A stretch of 64,000 nucleotides of DNA from Actinocatenispora sera (GCF_018324685.1 NZ_AP023354.1:4092001-4156000), one strand, 5' to 3'. Positions 1 to 8,145 are shown, numbered from the stretch's first letter. A program made the numbers and translations. The notes: a model not told the origin generated them from the letters alone.

Positions 1-26
1 CGCACGAGCTCGCCAAGAACGAGTAG
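1..26 (+). CDS. atpD: C-terminal end of upstream gene, probably ATP synthase beta subunit
   Basis: Only the last seven codons (reading HELAKNE) and a TAG stop are in the window. The assignment to the F-type ATP synthase beta subunit is inferred from position: atpC follows on the same strand, and atpD directly precedes atpC in almost all bacteria. The residues themselves are too few to identify a family. Confidence 0.45.
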
Positions 27-46
27 GTCGCAGCCGTACCACCCGG

Positions 47-81
47 TTCGGGCCGGTGTCCCTCGTGGACACCGGCCCGAA
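47..81 (+). terminator. Strong intergenic hairpin between atpD and atpC
   Basis: A perfect 15-bp inverted repeat (47-61 pairing with 67-81) encloses a 5-nt CTCGT loop, 20 nt after the presumed atpD stop. There is no following T run, as is usual for actinomycete hairpins. It could end or attenuate transcription before atpC, or act as an RNA-processing or stability element protecting the upstream message. Confidence 0.7.
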
Positions 82-276
82 CTGCGTCGGCACCGCGTTC
101 TTCGCTGCCGGGTTCTCCGCTGCCGGCACCGGCGGCTGAACCGGGCGAGCACGACACCGTGGGTGGTGGTGGAAAGTGCGGTGCGTCACTGTTTCCGTGT
201 CTGGGGTGCGCGCGGCGTGCCAGCCGTCACGCATTAGACTTCTTCTTCAAATCCCCGTTGCGCCTAGGAGAAGCCG

Positions 277-567
277 GTGGCCGACCCACTGCACGTCGAG
301 CTCGTCGCGGTCGAGCAGAAAGTCTGGACCGGCGAGGCGAAGATGCTCATCGCCCGCACCACCGAGGGCGAGCTGGGCGTTCTGCCCGGCCATGCACCGT
401 TGCTCGGTGAGCTGGCCGACCCGGGTACGGTCCGGATCCAGCGCGACGGCGAGGAAGAGCTGGTCTACACGGTCAACGGCGGATTCCTCTCCGTCACCGG
501 CCGCGGCGTCACGGTGCTCGCCGAGACGGTCGAGCTGGGCGAGCCGGCCGAGGCCGGCGCGCACTAG
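277..567 (+). CDS. atpC: F-type ATP synthase epsilon subunit
   Basis: A 96-residue protein, the normal length for the short actinobacterial epsilon subunit of the F1 rotor stalk, which couples rotation to catalysis and restrains ATP hydrolysis. The N-terminal beta-sandwich carries the family motif GELGVLPGHAPLL near residues 36-48. The longer C-terminal helical hairpin of E. coli epsilon is reduced, as in mycobacteria. The GTG at 277 is chosen because TAGGAG lies about 6 nt upstream and the protein starts with the typical LHVELVAVE strand. The gap to the presumed atpD is about 250 nt with a strong hairpin, which is unusual because these genes are normally adjacent. Confidence 0.95.
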   Translation: MADPLHVELVAVEQKVWTGEAKMLIARTTEGELGVLPGHAPLLGELADPGTVRIQRDGEEELVYTVNGGFLSVTGRGVTVLAETVELGEPAEAGAH

Positions 568-583
568 CGAGAGCCGGGCACCG

Positions 584-1042
584 ATGCGAGTCTTCGAGGC
601 GATCGGCGTCGGTGTCCTGCTCGTGCTCGTCGCGCTCGGCCTGCTGTTCGTGCGCCGGGCACTGATCGCGCGCCGCGGCGGCACGATCGAGGTCAGCGTC
701 CGGGTGACCGCGCGGATCCCGGGCCGCGGTTGGGCGCCGGGCTTCGGCCGGTTCGCCGGCGACCAGCTGCTGTGGTACCGGATGTTCAGCCTGGCGATGC
801 GGCCGCGTGAGGTGCTCTCCCGGCGGACGCTGGCGATCCGGTCCCGCCGCCCACCGGGCGGCCCGGAACTGCTCGTCCTGCCGCCCGACGCGCTCGTGCT
901 GTGTTGCGCGAACGACCGGGACGTCGTCGAGGTCGCGATGACCGAAGGCGCGCTGACCGGCTTCCTGTCCTGGCTCGAGGCCGCCCCGCCCGGGGCGGCC
1001 TCGCGTCGTTTCGGCCTCCCCGCCGACGACCAGGCCATCTGA
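584..1042 (+). CDS. DUF2550 family membrane protein
   Basis: A 152-residue protein beginning with one hydrophobic helix (about residues 5-25, rich in Val and Leu), followed by a basic linker and a soluble domain containing WAPGFGRFAGDQLLWYR-like sequence, which is characteristic of actinobacterial DUF2550. It starts 16 nt after atpC and is probably co-transcribed with it. The same order (atpC then DUF2550) is known in Mycobacterium. Function is unknown; the topology suggests a single-pass inner-membrane protein with a cytoplasmic domain. The stop region has been duplicated downstream. Confidence 0.85.
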   Translation: MRVFEAIGVGVLLVLVALGLLFVRRALIARRGGTIEVSVRVTARIPGRGWAPGFGRFAGDQLLWYRMFSLAMRPREVLSRRTLAIRSRRPPGGPELLVLPPDALVLCCANDRDVVEVAMTEGALTGFLSWLEAAPPGAASRRFGLPADDQAI

Positions 1043-1107
1043 CGGCCGGGGTCGGCTGAGGACCAGGCCCGCTGACGGCCGGGCTCGGTGGGGACCGGGT
1101 GGAGTGA
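1043..1107 (+). repeat. Tandem duplication of the DUF2550 gene end, with stop codons
   Basis: Two units (1043-1075, 33 bp; 1076-1107, 32 bp) repeat the last codons of the preceding gene. TGA codons fall at the ends of the gene and of each unit (1042, 1075, 1107), and GACCAGGCC-like sequence precedes them. The second copy is more decayed. Confidence 0.7.
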
Positions 1108-1192
1108 GGACCGAACCGGCGGGCCGCATCGGGCCTGTCTGCCCGTGCGACCCGCCGACGATGCGGAGCACCGCGACGAGCCAGGTCGTGGC

Positions 1193-1369
1193 TCAGTCGG
1201 CGACCAGCTCGACCTCGTAGCCGTCCTGGTCGGCCATCCAGGAGCGCCCCGCCGGCCACTGCTGGTACGGCGCGTAGCCCAGCTCGCCGAACAGCCAGCC
1301 CCAGGAGCGCGCCGCCCGGGCCAGATCCGGTACCCAGAGCTCGACGTGGTGCAGCGCGCCCCGGCTCAC
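1193..1369 (-). pseudogene. VOC (glyoxalase/dioxygenase) family remnant with internal deletion
   Basis: The frame encodes 58 residues. It begins with a typical VOC first strand and helix (LHHVELWVPDLARA...WGWLFGELGY) and ends with the typical last strand (DGYEVELVAD), but the roughly 60 residues that normally lie between are missing, so only about half of a VOC domain of about 120 residues remains. The GTG start overlaps the stop of the cobalamin adenosyltransferase gene (GTGA), suggesting that the intact ancestor was translationally coupled to it. The reading frame is still open. I infer an in-frame deletion and a non-functional product; a minimal protein cannot be excluded. Confidence 0.65.
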
Positions 1370-1938
1370 CGCTGGCCGCCCGGCACCCACTTCACGTCGC
1401 CGTCCGGGTTCGCCAGCCGGGCCAGGATGAACAGCAGGTCGCTCAGCCGGTTCAGGTACTTCGCTGCGAGCACGTTGGTCCGCTCGGGGTCGTGCTCCAG
1501 CAGCGCCCATGCTGAGCGCTCGGCTCGCCGCGCGACGGTACGGGCGTGGTGCAGCAACGCGGCGCCCGGGGTGCCGCCGGGCAGGATGAACGAGTCGAGC
1601 TTGGCGCAGCGCTCGTTGAACTCGTCACACCAGCCCTCCAGCCGCTCGACGTAGTCGCCGGTGACCCGCAGCTCCGGGTTCTTCGGCTCCGGGGTGATCG
1701 GGGTGGCGAGGTCGGCGCCGACATCGAACAGGTCGTTCTGGACTCGGGTGAGCACCCCGGTCAGCTCGTCGTCGAGCCGGCCGAGCGCGAGCGCGGTGCC
1801 CAGCACGGCGTTGGTCTCGTCACAGTCGGCGTACGCGGCGATGCGCGGGTCGGTCTTGGGCACCCGGCTGAAGTCGTTCAGCCCGGTCGTCCCGTCGTCG
1901 CCGGTTCGGGTGTAGATCCTGGTCAGATGTACCGCCAT
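1366..1938 (-). CDS. Cob(I)yrinic acid a,c-diamide / cob(I)alamin adenosyltransferase, PduO type
   Basis: A 190-residue enzyme that transfers the 5'-deoxyadenosyl group of ATP to cob(I)alamin to make adenosylcobalamin. The N-terminal ATP-binding motif [12 protein letters not shown] (residues 9-20), the [10 protein letters not shown] helix and the [10 protein letters not shown] motif near the C-terminus are the signature elements of the PduO family. The conserved arginine-glutamate pairs for substrate binding are present. It is divergently arranged with murA across about 90 nt, as in Mycobacterium, and no cobalamin riboswitch would fit there. The downstream VOC remnant overlaps its stop codon. 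Confidence 0.93.
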   Translation of the reverse strand: MAVHLTRIYTRTGDDGTTGLNDFSRVPKTDPRIAAYADCDETNAVLGTALALGRLDDELTGVLTRVQNDLFDVGADLATPITPEPKNPELRVTGDYVERLEGWCDEFNERCAKLDSFILPGGTPGAALLHHARTVARRAERSAWALLEHDPERTNVLAAKYLNRLSDLLFILARLANPDGDVKWVPGGQR

Positions 1939-2029
1939 CGGACCACCCTATTCCTGCGTCCGGCGGCGGGTGGCGGCCGACTCCGGCACACCGCCCCGGG
2001 GCGCGAGCGGATCCGGTGCCGCGCCTACG

Positions 2030-3328
2030 ATGACGCGCGTGGATGTCATCCGGGTCTACGGCGGTACGCGGCTGGCCGGCGAGGTGCCGGTGGCCGGCGC
2101 CAAGAACAGCGCACTCAAGCTGATGGCGGCGGCACTGCTCGCGCCGGGCCGTACCACCATCACGAACGCGCCGGGCATCACCGACATCTCGATCATGGCC
2201 GAGGTGTTGCGCCGGCTCGGCTGCCAGGTCGAGGTGGACGGCGGCGACATCACGATCGACACGCCGGAGGAGCTTTCGCCGGAGGCCGACTACAACCTGG
2301 TCCGCCGGTTGCGCGCGTCGATCTGCGTGCTCGGCCCCCTGCTGGCCCGCTGCCGCCACGCCCGCGTGGCGCACCCGGGCGGCGACGCCATCGGCTCCCG
2401 CGGCCTGGACATGCACGTCGCCGGGCTGTCCCGGATGGGCGCCGACATCGGCTCCGAGCACGGCTTCGTGGTGGCCCGGGCCGCCCAGCTGACCGGCGCG
2501 CAGATCTGGCTCGACTTCCCGAGCGTGGGCGCCACCGAGAACATCCTGATGGCGGCCGTACTGGCGCGCGGCACCACGGTGATCGACAACGCGGCGCGCG
2601 AGCCGGAGATCGTGGACCTCGCGGACATGCTCAACTCGATGGGCGCGCAGGTCTCCGGTGCCGGTACCGCCACCCTGGAGGTCACCGGCGTCGAGTCGAT
2701 GCACCCCACCACGCACCGCACCGTCGGCGACCGGATCGTCGCCGGTACCTGGGCGTTCGGTGCGGTGATGACCCGCGGCGACGTGACCGTCCAGGGCGTA
2801 CGGGCGGCGAACCTGAGCGTCGCGCTGGACAAGCTGACCGACGCCGGTGCCGCGATCGCGGAGCTGCCCGACACCGACGGCGTACCCGCGTTCCGCGTCA
2901 CCATCGACCGCCGGCCGACCGCGGTCGACGTGGTCACGCTGCCGTACCCCGGGTTCGCCACCGACCTGCTGCCGATGGCGATCGGGCTCGGCGCGGTGTC
3001 CGGCGGCGTCTCGCTGATCACCGAGAACATCTTCGACGGCCGGTTCATGTTCGTGAACGAGATGTCCCGGCTCGGCGCCGACATCCGTACCGACGGCCAC
3101 CACGCGGTGGTCCGCGGCCGGGAGCGGCTGTCCGGCGCCCCGGTGCGCGCCTCCGACATCCGGGCCGGTGCCGGGCTCGCCATCGCGGGCCTGTGCGCGG
3201 AGGGCACCACCGAGGTCAGCCACGTGCACCACATCGATCGCGGGTACCCGCACTTCGTCGAGCAGCTGCGCGCGCTGGGCGTCAAGGCGGAGCGCTGCAC
3301 CGTACCCGACGACGACTTCGGCTACTGA
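2030..3328 (+). CDS. murA: UDP-N-acetylglucosamine 1-carboxyvinyltransferase (MurA), Asp-type
   Basis: Transfers enolpyruvate from phosphoenolpyruvate to UDP-GlcNAc, the first committed step of peptidoglycan synthesis, in the cytoplasm. 432 residues from the ATG at 2030. Visible motifs: GAKNSALK with the catalytic lysine, [11 protein letters not shown], and [10 protein letters not shown]. The loop position that holds Cys115 in E. coli reads PGGDAIGS, so the catalytic residue is Asp119, as in Mycobacterium tuberculosis and Chlamydia; the Cys-to-Asp form is known to be insensitive to fosfomycin. The frame is open back to 1970, but homologous proteins start at VDVIRVYGG, so ATG 2030 or GTG 2039 is preferred. 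Confidence 0.95.
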   Translation: MTRVDVIRVYGGTRLAGEVPVAGAKNSALKLMAAALLAPGRTTITNAPGITDISIMAEVLRRLGCQVEVDGGDITIDTPEELSPEADYNLVRRLRASICVLGPLLARCRHARVAHPGGDAIGSRGLDMHVAGLSRMGADIGSEHGFVVARAAQLTGAQIWLDFPSVGATENILMAAVLARGTTVIDNAAREPEIVDLADMLNSMGAQVSGAGTATLEVTGVESMHPTTHRTVGDRIVAGTWAFGAVMTRGDVTVQGVRAANLSVALDKLTDAGAAIAELPDTDGVPAFRVTIDRRPTAVDVVTLPYPGFATDLLPMAIGLGAVSGGVSLITENIFDGRFMFVNEMSRLGADIRTDGHHAVVRGRERLSGAPVRASDIRAGAGLAIAGLCAEGTTEVSHVHHIDRGYPHFVEQLRALGVKAERCTVPDDDFGY

Positions 3329-3364
3329 GGCGCCCGCCCGAGGCGCCGAACGCGACGCCAGCCC

Positions 3365-3381
3365 CGCGGGGTCACCCCGCG
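3365..3381. terminator. Short GC hairpin between convergent genes
   Basis: CGCGGGG and CCCCGCG form a 7-bp stem around a 3-nt loop between the convergent murA and the gene at 3405-3827. Stem and loop are terminator-like, but no T run follows. Confidence 0.4.
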
Positions 3382-3404
3382 CCCGGCCATCTGCGTGCCG
3401 AGGT

Positions 3405-3827
3405 CTAGCCGACCAGGCGGCGGGCCTTGTCGAGCTGGTCGACGAAGACCAGCACCCGTGCGCTGTTGCCGTCGGTCGAGATGGTGGACCGGATGCCGGC
3501 ATCGGCCAGCACCTCGCGCACCAGCGTCGCCTGCCGCTGGTTCTCGGCGACCAGCACGGTCCGGAGCAGGCCGTACCCCTCGTCGAGCGATTCCGGGGCG
3601 TCCACCACCTGGTCCTGCGCGGCCGGCTCGATCGCCTCGTGCGTCCCGTCGGGCACCGACGGCGCGGCGACCGGGGGGCCGAGCGGGGTCGGTGCAGCCG
3701 GATCGTCGTCGTTCGGCGACACGTGGTAGCGACGCTCGGTCAGGTCGCTTCCATAGGTCCAGCGGAGCACGATCGCCAACCCGGCGATGAGGCCGAACGC
3801 AATCAGGATGCTGACTGGGGCAGGCAC
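3405..3827 (-). CDS. Membrane-anchored DUF2007-like protein
   Basis: 140 residues from a GTG start. Residues about 4-22 form one hydrophobic helix, followed by an acidic, proline-rich linker (about 35-75). A C-terminal domain of about 55 residues resembles DUF2007 ('putative signal transducing') domains: a VLVAENQRQATLVREVLADAG helix-strand pattern and a final strand VLVFVDQLDKARRLV. Such domains have a ferredoxin-like fold and often sit on membrane anchors. It is convergent with murA. No specific function can be assigned; the DUF2007 link is by pattern only. Confidence 0.65.
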   Translation of the reverse strand: MPAPVSILIAFGLIAGLAIVLRWTYGSDLTERRYHVSPNDDDPAAPTPLGPPVAAPSVPDGTHEAIEPAAQDQVVDAPESLDEGYGLLRTVLVAENQRQATLVREVLADAGIRSTISTDGNSARVLVFVDQLDKARRLVG

Positions 3828-4002
3828 GTCCGTCAGTCTGCCACTGCCAAGCCAGCTTCGACATCGGTGCCCCGGCGACCGATATCCCCGCGTGTCCGGA
3901 ACCGCCGATCATCGCCGCCGGCGAACACCAAGACCAGCGGGCCGGGCAGATCCCGGACCGGTCCGGTTGCCCGCGGGGCGGCTCGGTGACGGGGTCGGGC
4001 GG

Positions 4003-5217
4003 TCAGACCACGCCGACTCGTCGGGCCAGCGCGCGCAGCTGCTGCCCGCCGGCCTCCCGGCGGGCCCGGCGCAGGATGTCGCCGACCGTCTCCCGCACCG
4101 CCGTGGACGCTCGGATGCGTTGCGGCGCCAGCCGTTCGGCCACGCAGAACGCCTCCACCGCGCGGTCGTCGGTGCCGCCCTGCGCATACCCGCGGCCGAG
4201 GTCGGCGAAGAACGAGGCGCGCCGGGACGCCGAGTCGACGACCTCCGGCCGGATCTGCCGGGCGATCTCGTCGACCCGGCCGCCCTCGCCCAGCTCGACG
4301 GCGATCGCCACCCGCCAGAACCCGATGTTGGTGGGCCCGAAGCACAGCCCCGCGAACTCGCCCTCGCCGGTACGCGTGGCGACCGCGTCGGCCTCGGCCA
4401 GGTGGGCGTGGGTGTCGTCGGCGCGTTCGGTCACCGCGGCGGCGAACGCCGCGGACAGGTGCAGCATCCCGTACACCTGGGCGGTGTCGGCGTCGGCGAG
4501 GTGTGGTTGTAGCCGGTCGGCGGCCTCGCCGGCGAGCCGGCCGGTGAGTGCCTTGGTCTCCGGCGGCAGCGAGTGCAGCCGGGTGAACGCGGCGAGGCCG
4601 AGGTAGGCCGGCTCGGCCAGTTCGGTGGCGGCCCGCCCGCACGCCTCCGCGGCGGTCATCGCGAGGTCGCGGTGGCCCAGGTACTTCAGCGTGTAGGTGG
4701 CGCAGTAGGTGGCCCGCACCATCAGCCGCAGCGCGTCGCGGCGCTGCGCCGCGGTACCGGTGCGGCACCGGGCGCCCAGGTCGCGCAGCAGGTCGGGCAG
4801 CAGCGGCCCGAGCTTGTCGTACCGCGCGGCGGCGCGCAGCGGTTGCAGCGCGTCGGTGTCGCGGCGCAGCGCGGCGAGGTCTCGGCCGGCGGTGTGCTCG
4901 TCGTCGAGCGCGAGCAGCACCAGCGCCGACCGTACGGCGGGGACGGTGGCGAGTGCCGCGGCGTGCTCGGGGAACAGCGGAGCACCGGGCTGGTCGGTCA
5001 GGTCGGCGGTGGACACCTGCAGCGCGGTGGCGACGGCGGTCAGCTGGGAACGCCGGTCGAGGATGCGCTTGCCGTTCTCCACCTCCGACAACAGCCCGAC
5101 GGAGATGCCGGCCAGCCCGGCAAGCGTCTTGAGCGGCATGCCGCGGTAGCGCCGCCAGGTGCGAATGCGTTCCCCGACAATCGGCCGGTCATCGGGGAGG
5201 TACGACTCCCGAGCCAT
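4003..5217 (-). CDS. XRE-family transcriptional regulator with TPR-like C-terminus
   Basis: 404 residues. Residues about 13-70 form a Cro/C1-type helix-turn-helix (IRTWRRYRGMPLKTLAGLAG, then VGLLSEVENGKR). The remaining 330 residues are Ala/Leu/Arg-rich helices resembling tetratricopeptide repeats, a layout common in actinomycete regulators that sense peptides or partner proteins. The ATG at 5217 is chosen because the family starts a few residues before the HTH; the frame stays open to 5331. It diverges from the small genes at 5583 and 5813 across 365 nt, and it may regulate them. Targets are not known. Confidence 0.8.
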   Translation of the reverse strand: MARESYLPDDRPIVGERIRTWRRYRGMPLKTLAGLAGISVGLLSEVENGKRILDRRSQLTAVATALQVSTADLTDQPGAPLFPEHAAALATVPAVRSALVLLALDDEHTAGRDLAALRRDTDALQPLRAAARYDKLGPLLPDLLRDLGARCRTGTAAQRRDALRLMVRATYCATYTLKYLGHRDLAMTAAEACGRAATELAEPAYLGLAAFTRLHSLPPETKALTGRLAGEAADRLQPHLADADTAQVYGMLHLSAAFAAAVTERADDTHAHLAEADAVATRTGEGEFAGLCFGPTNIGFWRVAIAVELGEGGRVDEIARQIRPEVVDSASRRASFFADLGRGYAQGGTDDRAVEAFCVAERLAPQRIRASTAVRETVGDILRRARREAGGQQLRALARRVGVV

Positions 5218-5582
5218 GAATTTCACGGTATAGACGGTTTGCCGGAGGCGATAGACCTGCCAGAGGGTGATTTGTATCTGACACTCAGCGAGGTGATCTC
5301 CGCGCGACTGGCGGCGAACCCATCGATCCACGTGATCGCGTCATTCGGAGCAGCAGGGCATCGGCCGGTGGAATCCGCGCGCAGTAGGCGGCTTGGACAG
5401 AGTTCACTCTGCTGAACTTTTCCGGCTGCTCGGAAAGTAGCCTTGTGATTGCGTTCAGTTGCATTCCCGTCGACGCCCGATGGGCCGGAGCGCCGGCTCA
5501 TCGGGCGGGCGAGACGGGCAGCCGGACACGTGCTGTCAACACCCTTCGAAGCAGAGGCCACCAGTCCTGCCGGGAGACGGTC
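5218..5582. other. Divergent intergenic region, no gene recognised
   Basis: This 365-nt stretch separates the XRE regulator from the small gene at 5583. It is less GC-rich than its surroundings and contains two adjacent inverted repeats near 5401-5431, so it probably carries both promoters and operators. An open frame on the minus strand covers it, but its composition is not protein-like. Confidence 0.6.
5401..5418. promoter_or_regulatory. Candidate operator palindrome AGTTCA-N6-TGAACT
   Basis: Perfect 6-bp arms separated by six bases lie in the divergent region upstream of the small gene at 5583. A second imperfect inverted repeat (ACTTTTCCG / CGGAAAGT) follows at about 5415-5438. The neighbouring XRE regulator is the obvious candidate to bind here; this is inferred from position only. 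Confidence 0.45.
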
Positions 5583-5816
5583 ATGGACCCGCAATCAGCA
5601 AACCCACTTCTCTCCGACGTCGCGACCCGGCTGCTCCGGTCGCACCACCCCGACGAGGCGAACCCGGACCGGTGCGCGCATCCGCGCTGCCGCCGGCCGT
5701 ACCCGTGCGAGACCGCGCGAGTGGCCACCGAGGCGACGAGACAGGCAGGACGGGTACGGCGGCCCCGGCCGGTGTCGCCGGCCGTCGGCCCCGCGGCCGC
5801 GGTGACGGCGCGATGA
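5583..5816 (+). CDS. Small Cys-rich protein, XRE-linked
   Basis: 77 residues from the ATG at 5583, preceded by CGGGAG about 6 nt upstream. The central motif CAHPRCRRPYPCETA holds three cysteines and a histidine, a possible small metal site; the C-terminal third is Arg/Pro/Ala-rich. Its last codons overlap the next gene by an ATGA junction, so the two are translationally coupled. No family was recognised. The neighbouring divergent XRE regulator suggests it belongs to a small regulated unit. Confidence 0.6.
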   Translation: MDPQSANPLLSDVATRLLRSHHPDEANPDRCAHPRCRRPYPCETARVATEATRQAGRVRRPRPVSPAVGPAAAVTAR

Positions 5817-6049
5817 CCATGGCGACCACCGGTGTGACCCCCCGCATCGGCGACCTGGTCCGACTGGACGCCGCGGCGAGCTCGCAGTTCGAGCGGCCCC
5901 TCTGGTTCCGGGTGATCGGCGTGCGACCGTCCCCGACGGTGCCCGGCTGGGCCTACCTGGACGGCTGGGAGCTGGCCGAGGGCCTGGAGATCACCGAGGT
6001 GACGGTGTTCGTCCGGGTCGCCGGGCTGACCGTCCGGCGAGACGACTAG
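5813..6049 (+). CDS. Small beta-rich protein, paralogue of the 23.3-23.8 kb small proteins
   Basis: 78 residues, ATGA-coupled to the gene before it. The pattern RIGDLVRL ... LWFRVIGV ... PGWAYLDGW ... VTVFVRVAGLTVRR alternates short strands. It lines up with the two small proteins at 23317-23562 and 23559-23825: each has G-x-x-V near the start, W followed by an (R/Q)V(I/V) strand, G-x-x-YL, and a terminal RR. I infer a shared small beta-barrel-like domain. Function is unknown; all three copies sit beside an XRE-type regulator. Confidence 0.6.
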   Translation: MTMATTGVTPRIGDLVRLDAAASSQFERPLWFRVIGVRPSPTVPGWAYLDGWELAEGLEITEVTVFVRVAGLTVRRDD

Positions 6050-6163
6050 GTGTGTGAGGGCTGAACGTTGGCCACGCCTTCTCGCAATCGGGATGCTGGT
6101 GGCCGGCCGCCGGCCTCGAGTGTGGTCGATTGCGCTCGTCGGAGCGGTTTGCGCGGACGCAAG

Positions 6164-7456
6164 TCATCGTCGAGTACTGCCCAGTTCCGATTTCTCGGTC
6201 ACGGTGCAAAGGGTTTGCGACCGCTCCGACGCTGCTGCTGACGCGTCATCGGATGCGCCGCAACGGAGGTAGGGGCTCGCCAGGGCGGGCATGATCGCGA
6301 CGATCGCCAGGACTGCCAGGCCGATGCCGAGGACGACGGGGGCACGCAGACCGTACTGCGGGATGAGCGCTGAGCCGACGGCCGAGCCGATGATGACTCC
6401 GAGAGTGATGAACGAGCCGTGGATGCTGTTCACCAGCGGCGCGGTGCTCCCGCTGCGCTGGATGCGCACCGCCATCGCGGGATTCATGGTGACCCCGACG
6501 AGGCCGATGCCGAGGATGAACGCCACCGCCAACGGGGGCGCATCGGTGGAGAGCGCGAACCCGGTCAGGAAGAGCGCGTTCAGGCCGGTGCCGACCAGGA
6601 GCGTCGAGACGGTGTGCCGGTCGGCCAGGCGTCCTACGATGACGTTGCCCACCAGCGTGGCTGCTCCGTAGACGAGGAGGAGCACGGGCACGACGCCCTC
6701 GGGGAACCCGGTGATCTCGGTGAGGATCGGGGTGAAGAAGCTGAACGCCGAGAACGTCGCGCCGATGATCAGCGTGCTGGAGGCGAGGGCGAGCAGGAAC
6801 TGCGGTCGGCGGAGCACCGCGAGGTCCGAACCGGGCGTCGCGGAGGGTTCAACGCCATCGCTCGCCTTCGTGGCGGCCGGGTTGCGCACCATGGTGTGGG
6901 TCAGGGCGGCAGCGAGCACGGTGATCGCGGAGATCGCCCAGAACGCGGACTGCCAGCCGAATCTGCTGCCGACGAAGGTCGCGAGGGGCAGCCCGAGGAG
7001 GGTGCCCAGCATCAGCCCGTTCATCACGACTGCGACCCCGCGTCCACGCACGTGCTCGTCGACGAGTTGGACGCCCATCGAGACCGCGATGCCGAAGAAC
7101 GCCTGCGAGGCGGCTCCGCTGATGATCCGGGCGAGGATCATCATCGGATACCCGGTCGCGAGCGCGGCGATGACGTTGCCGACGAGGAAGATCGCGAAGA
7201 CGATCATGAGCGCGGCTTTCGGCGGGACCTTGAGCAGGGCGAAGGTGAGCGGTGGGCCTCCGACGGACATTGCGACGGCGAAGATCGTCACGAGGTAGCC
7301 GATCTGCGGGATCCCGGTGCCGAGACCCTCTGCGAGCTGGGGCATGAGGCCTGCGACGGTGAACTCGCTGGTCACCATCGCGAACACCCCGGCGGCGAGC
7401 ACGTACACCGCGGGCGGGACGGCCTTCTTCGTGGCGGGTGCTGTTGCTGCGCTCAA
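6164..7456 (-). CDS. MFS drug-efflux transporter, DHA1 type
   Basis: 430 residues, 12 predicted membrane helices, resembling the AraJ/PbuE branch of the DHA1 major facilitator family (proton-driven export of small molecules). Typical elements are the helix-1 sequence VYVLAAGVFAMVTSEFTVAG and an R-rich loop between helices 2 and 3. The TTG at 7456 is preferred as start because AGAAAGG sits 7 nt before it; a TTG at 7486 is the alternative but overlaps a probable operator. The last 30 residues are polar and unlike the family, which may mark a recombination joint. GGTACC-type codon pairs, very frequent in the flanks, are absent here, suggesting transfer together with the TetR gene. Confidence 0.88.
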   Translation of the reverse strand: MSAATAPATKKAVPPAVYVLAAGVFAMVTSEFTVAGLMPQLAEGLGTGIPQIGYLVTIFAVAMSVGGPPLTFALLKVPPKAALMIVFAIFLVGNVIAALATGYPMMILARIISGAASQAFFGIAVSMGVQLVDEHVRGRGVAVVMNGLMLGTLLGLPLATFVGSRFGWQSAFWAISAITVLAAALTHTMVRNPAATKASDGVEPSATPGSDLAVLRRPQFLLALASSTLIIGATFSAFSFFTPILTEITGFPEGVVPVLLLVYGAATLVGNVIVGRLADRHTVSTLLVGTGLNALFLTGFALSTDAPPLAVAFILGIGLVGVTMNPAMAVRIQRSGSTAPLVNSIHGSFITLGVIIGSAVGSALIPQYGLRAPVVLGIGLAVLAIVAIMPALASPYLRCGASDDASAAASERSQTLCTVTEKSELGSTRR

Positions 7457-7480
7457 GTGAGAGCCTTTCTGTACTTGATT

Positions 7481-7489
7481 ATCCAAAAC
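7481..7489 (-). promoter_or_regulatory. Operator half-site upstream of the MFS gene
   Basis: GTTTTGGAT on the minus strand, 25 nt before the TTG start of the transporter, is identical to one arm of the palindrome in front of the adjacent TetR gene. Binding by that TetR protein would repress the transporter. Only one clear half-site is visible here. Confidence 0.45.
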
Positions 7490-7525
7490 GTGGCCGCGAA
7501 GAAACGCCGCCGGGCAGCGGCGCTC

Positions 7526-8128
7526 TCAGTTCAGGAGGGATTTCATTCCGGCCAGGGCGATCCGGCGGAGCGTCTCGGTGTCGACGCCGGTCTGTGCGGT
7601 CACGCGCAGTCCGGAGATGACGGTGCTGACGAGCACGGCCCCGTCGTCGGCGTCGATGCCTTCGGCGATCGAGCCGTCGATCTGACCGGCCCGGATCGCT
7701 CCGGACAGGAGGGAGAGCCTCTCGCGGAGGTCGCGGTCGAGGATCCGGGCGACGCGCTCGTCCCGGTCGCGCAGATCTGGACTCATGAAGCTCTGCACGA
7801 CCATGCAGCCGGCTGCGTGGCCTCGGCTCGACGCCTGCAGCTCCTCGTCAACGACGACGTCGATCAGGGCTCGCAGCCTCTCCGCGCCGGGGAGCGCGTC
7901 GTCAGCGAGGATCGACGCCTGGCGCGCTCCGGTCGTCACGACATAGCGCTCCAGAGCGCGCACGAACAGTTCGTCCTTGGAGACGAAGGTGTTGTACAGG
8001 CTGCTGCGGCGCACGCCCGCCGCCGCGCAGAGTTGCTCGGTCGAGGTCTCGGCGAATCCGTGCACCCGGAATTCACGCGCTGCCGCGTCGAGCACCGCCG
8101 CCTCGTCGAACATGCGTGGTCGCGCCAT
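7526..8128 (-). CDS. TetR/AcrR-family repressor
   Basis: 200 residues. The N-terminal helix-turn-helix spans about residues 8-55 (AAREFRVHGFAETSTEQLCA, then RRSSLYNTFVSKDELF). The C-terminal helical domain would bind a ligand; HAAGCMVVQ near residue 105 is shared by the subgroup that controls efflux pumps. It lies directly upstream of the MFS gene on the same strand and has a clear palindrome in its own promoter, so it probably represses itself and the pump. Codon usage differs from the neighbours in the same way as the MFS gene. Confidence 0.9.
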   Translation of the reverse strand: MARPRMFDEAAVLDAAAREFRVHGFAETSTEQLCAAAGVRRSSLYNTFVSKDELFVRALERYVVTTGARQASILADDALPGAERLRALIDVVVDEELQASSRGHAAGCMVVQSFMSPDLRDRDERVARILDRDLRERLSLLSGAIRAGQIDGSIAEGIDADDGAVLVSTVISGLRVTAQTGVDTETLRRIALAGMKSLLN

Positions 8129-8145
8129 GCGGGAGACTCTACGCT

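Noticed and set aside
1939-2029. Cobalamin riboswitch before the adenosyltransferase gene
   Set aside because: The divergent gap is only about 90 nt and shows no B12-box-like sequence.
5223-5594. 123-codon minus-strand open frame in the XRE intergenic region
   Set aside because: It covers probable operators, starts inside the small plus-strand gene, and has Ser/Arg/Pro-rich composition without conserved character.
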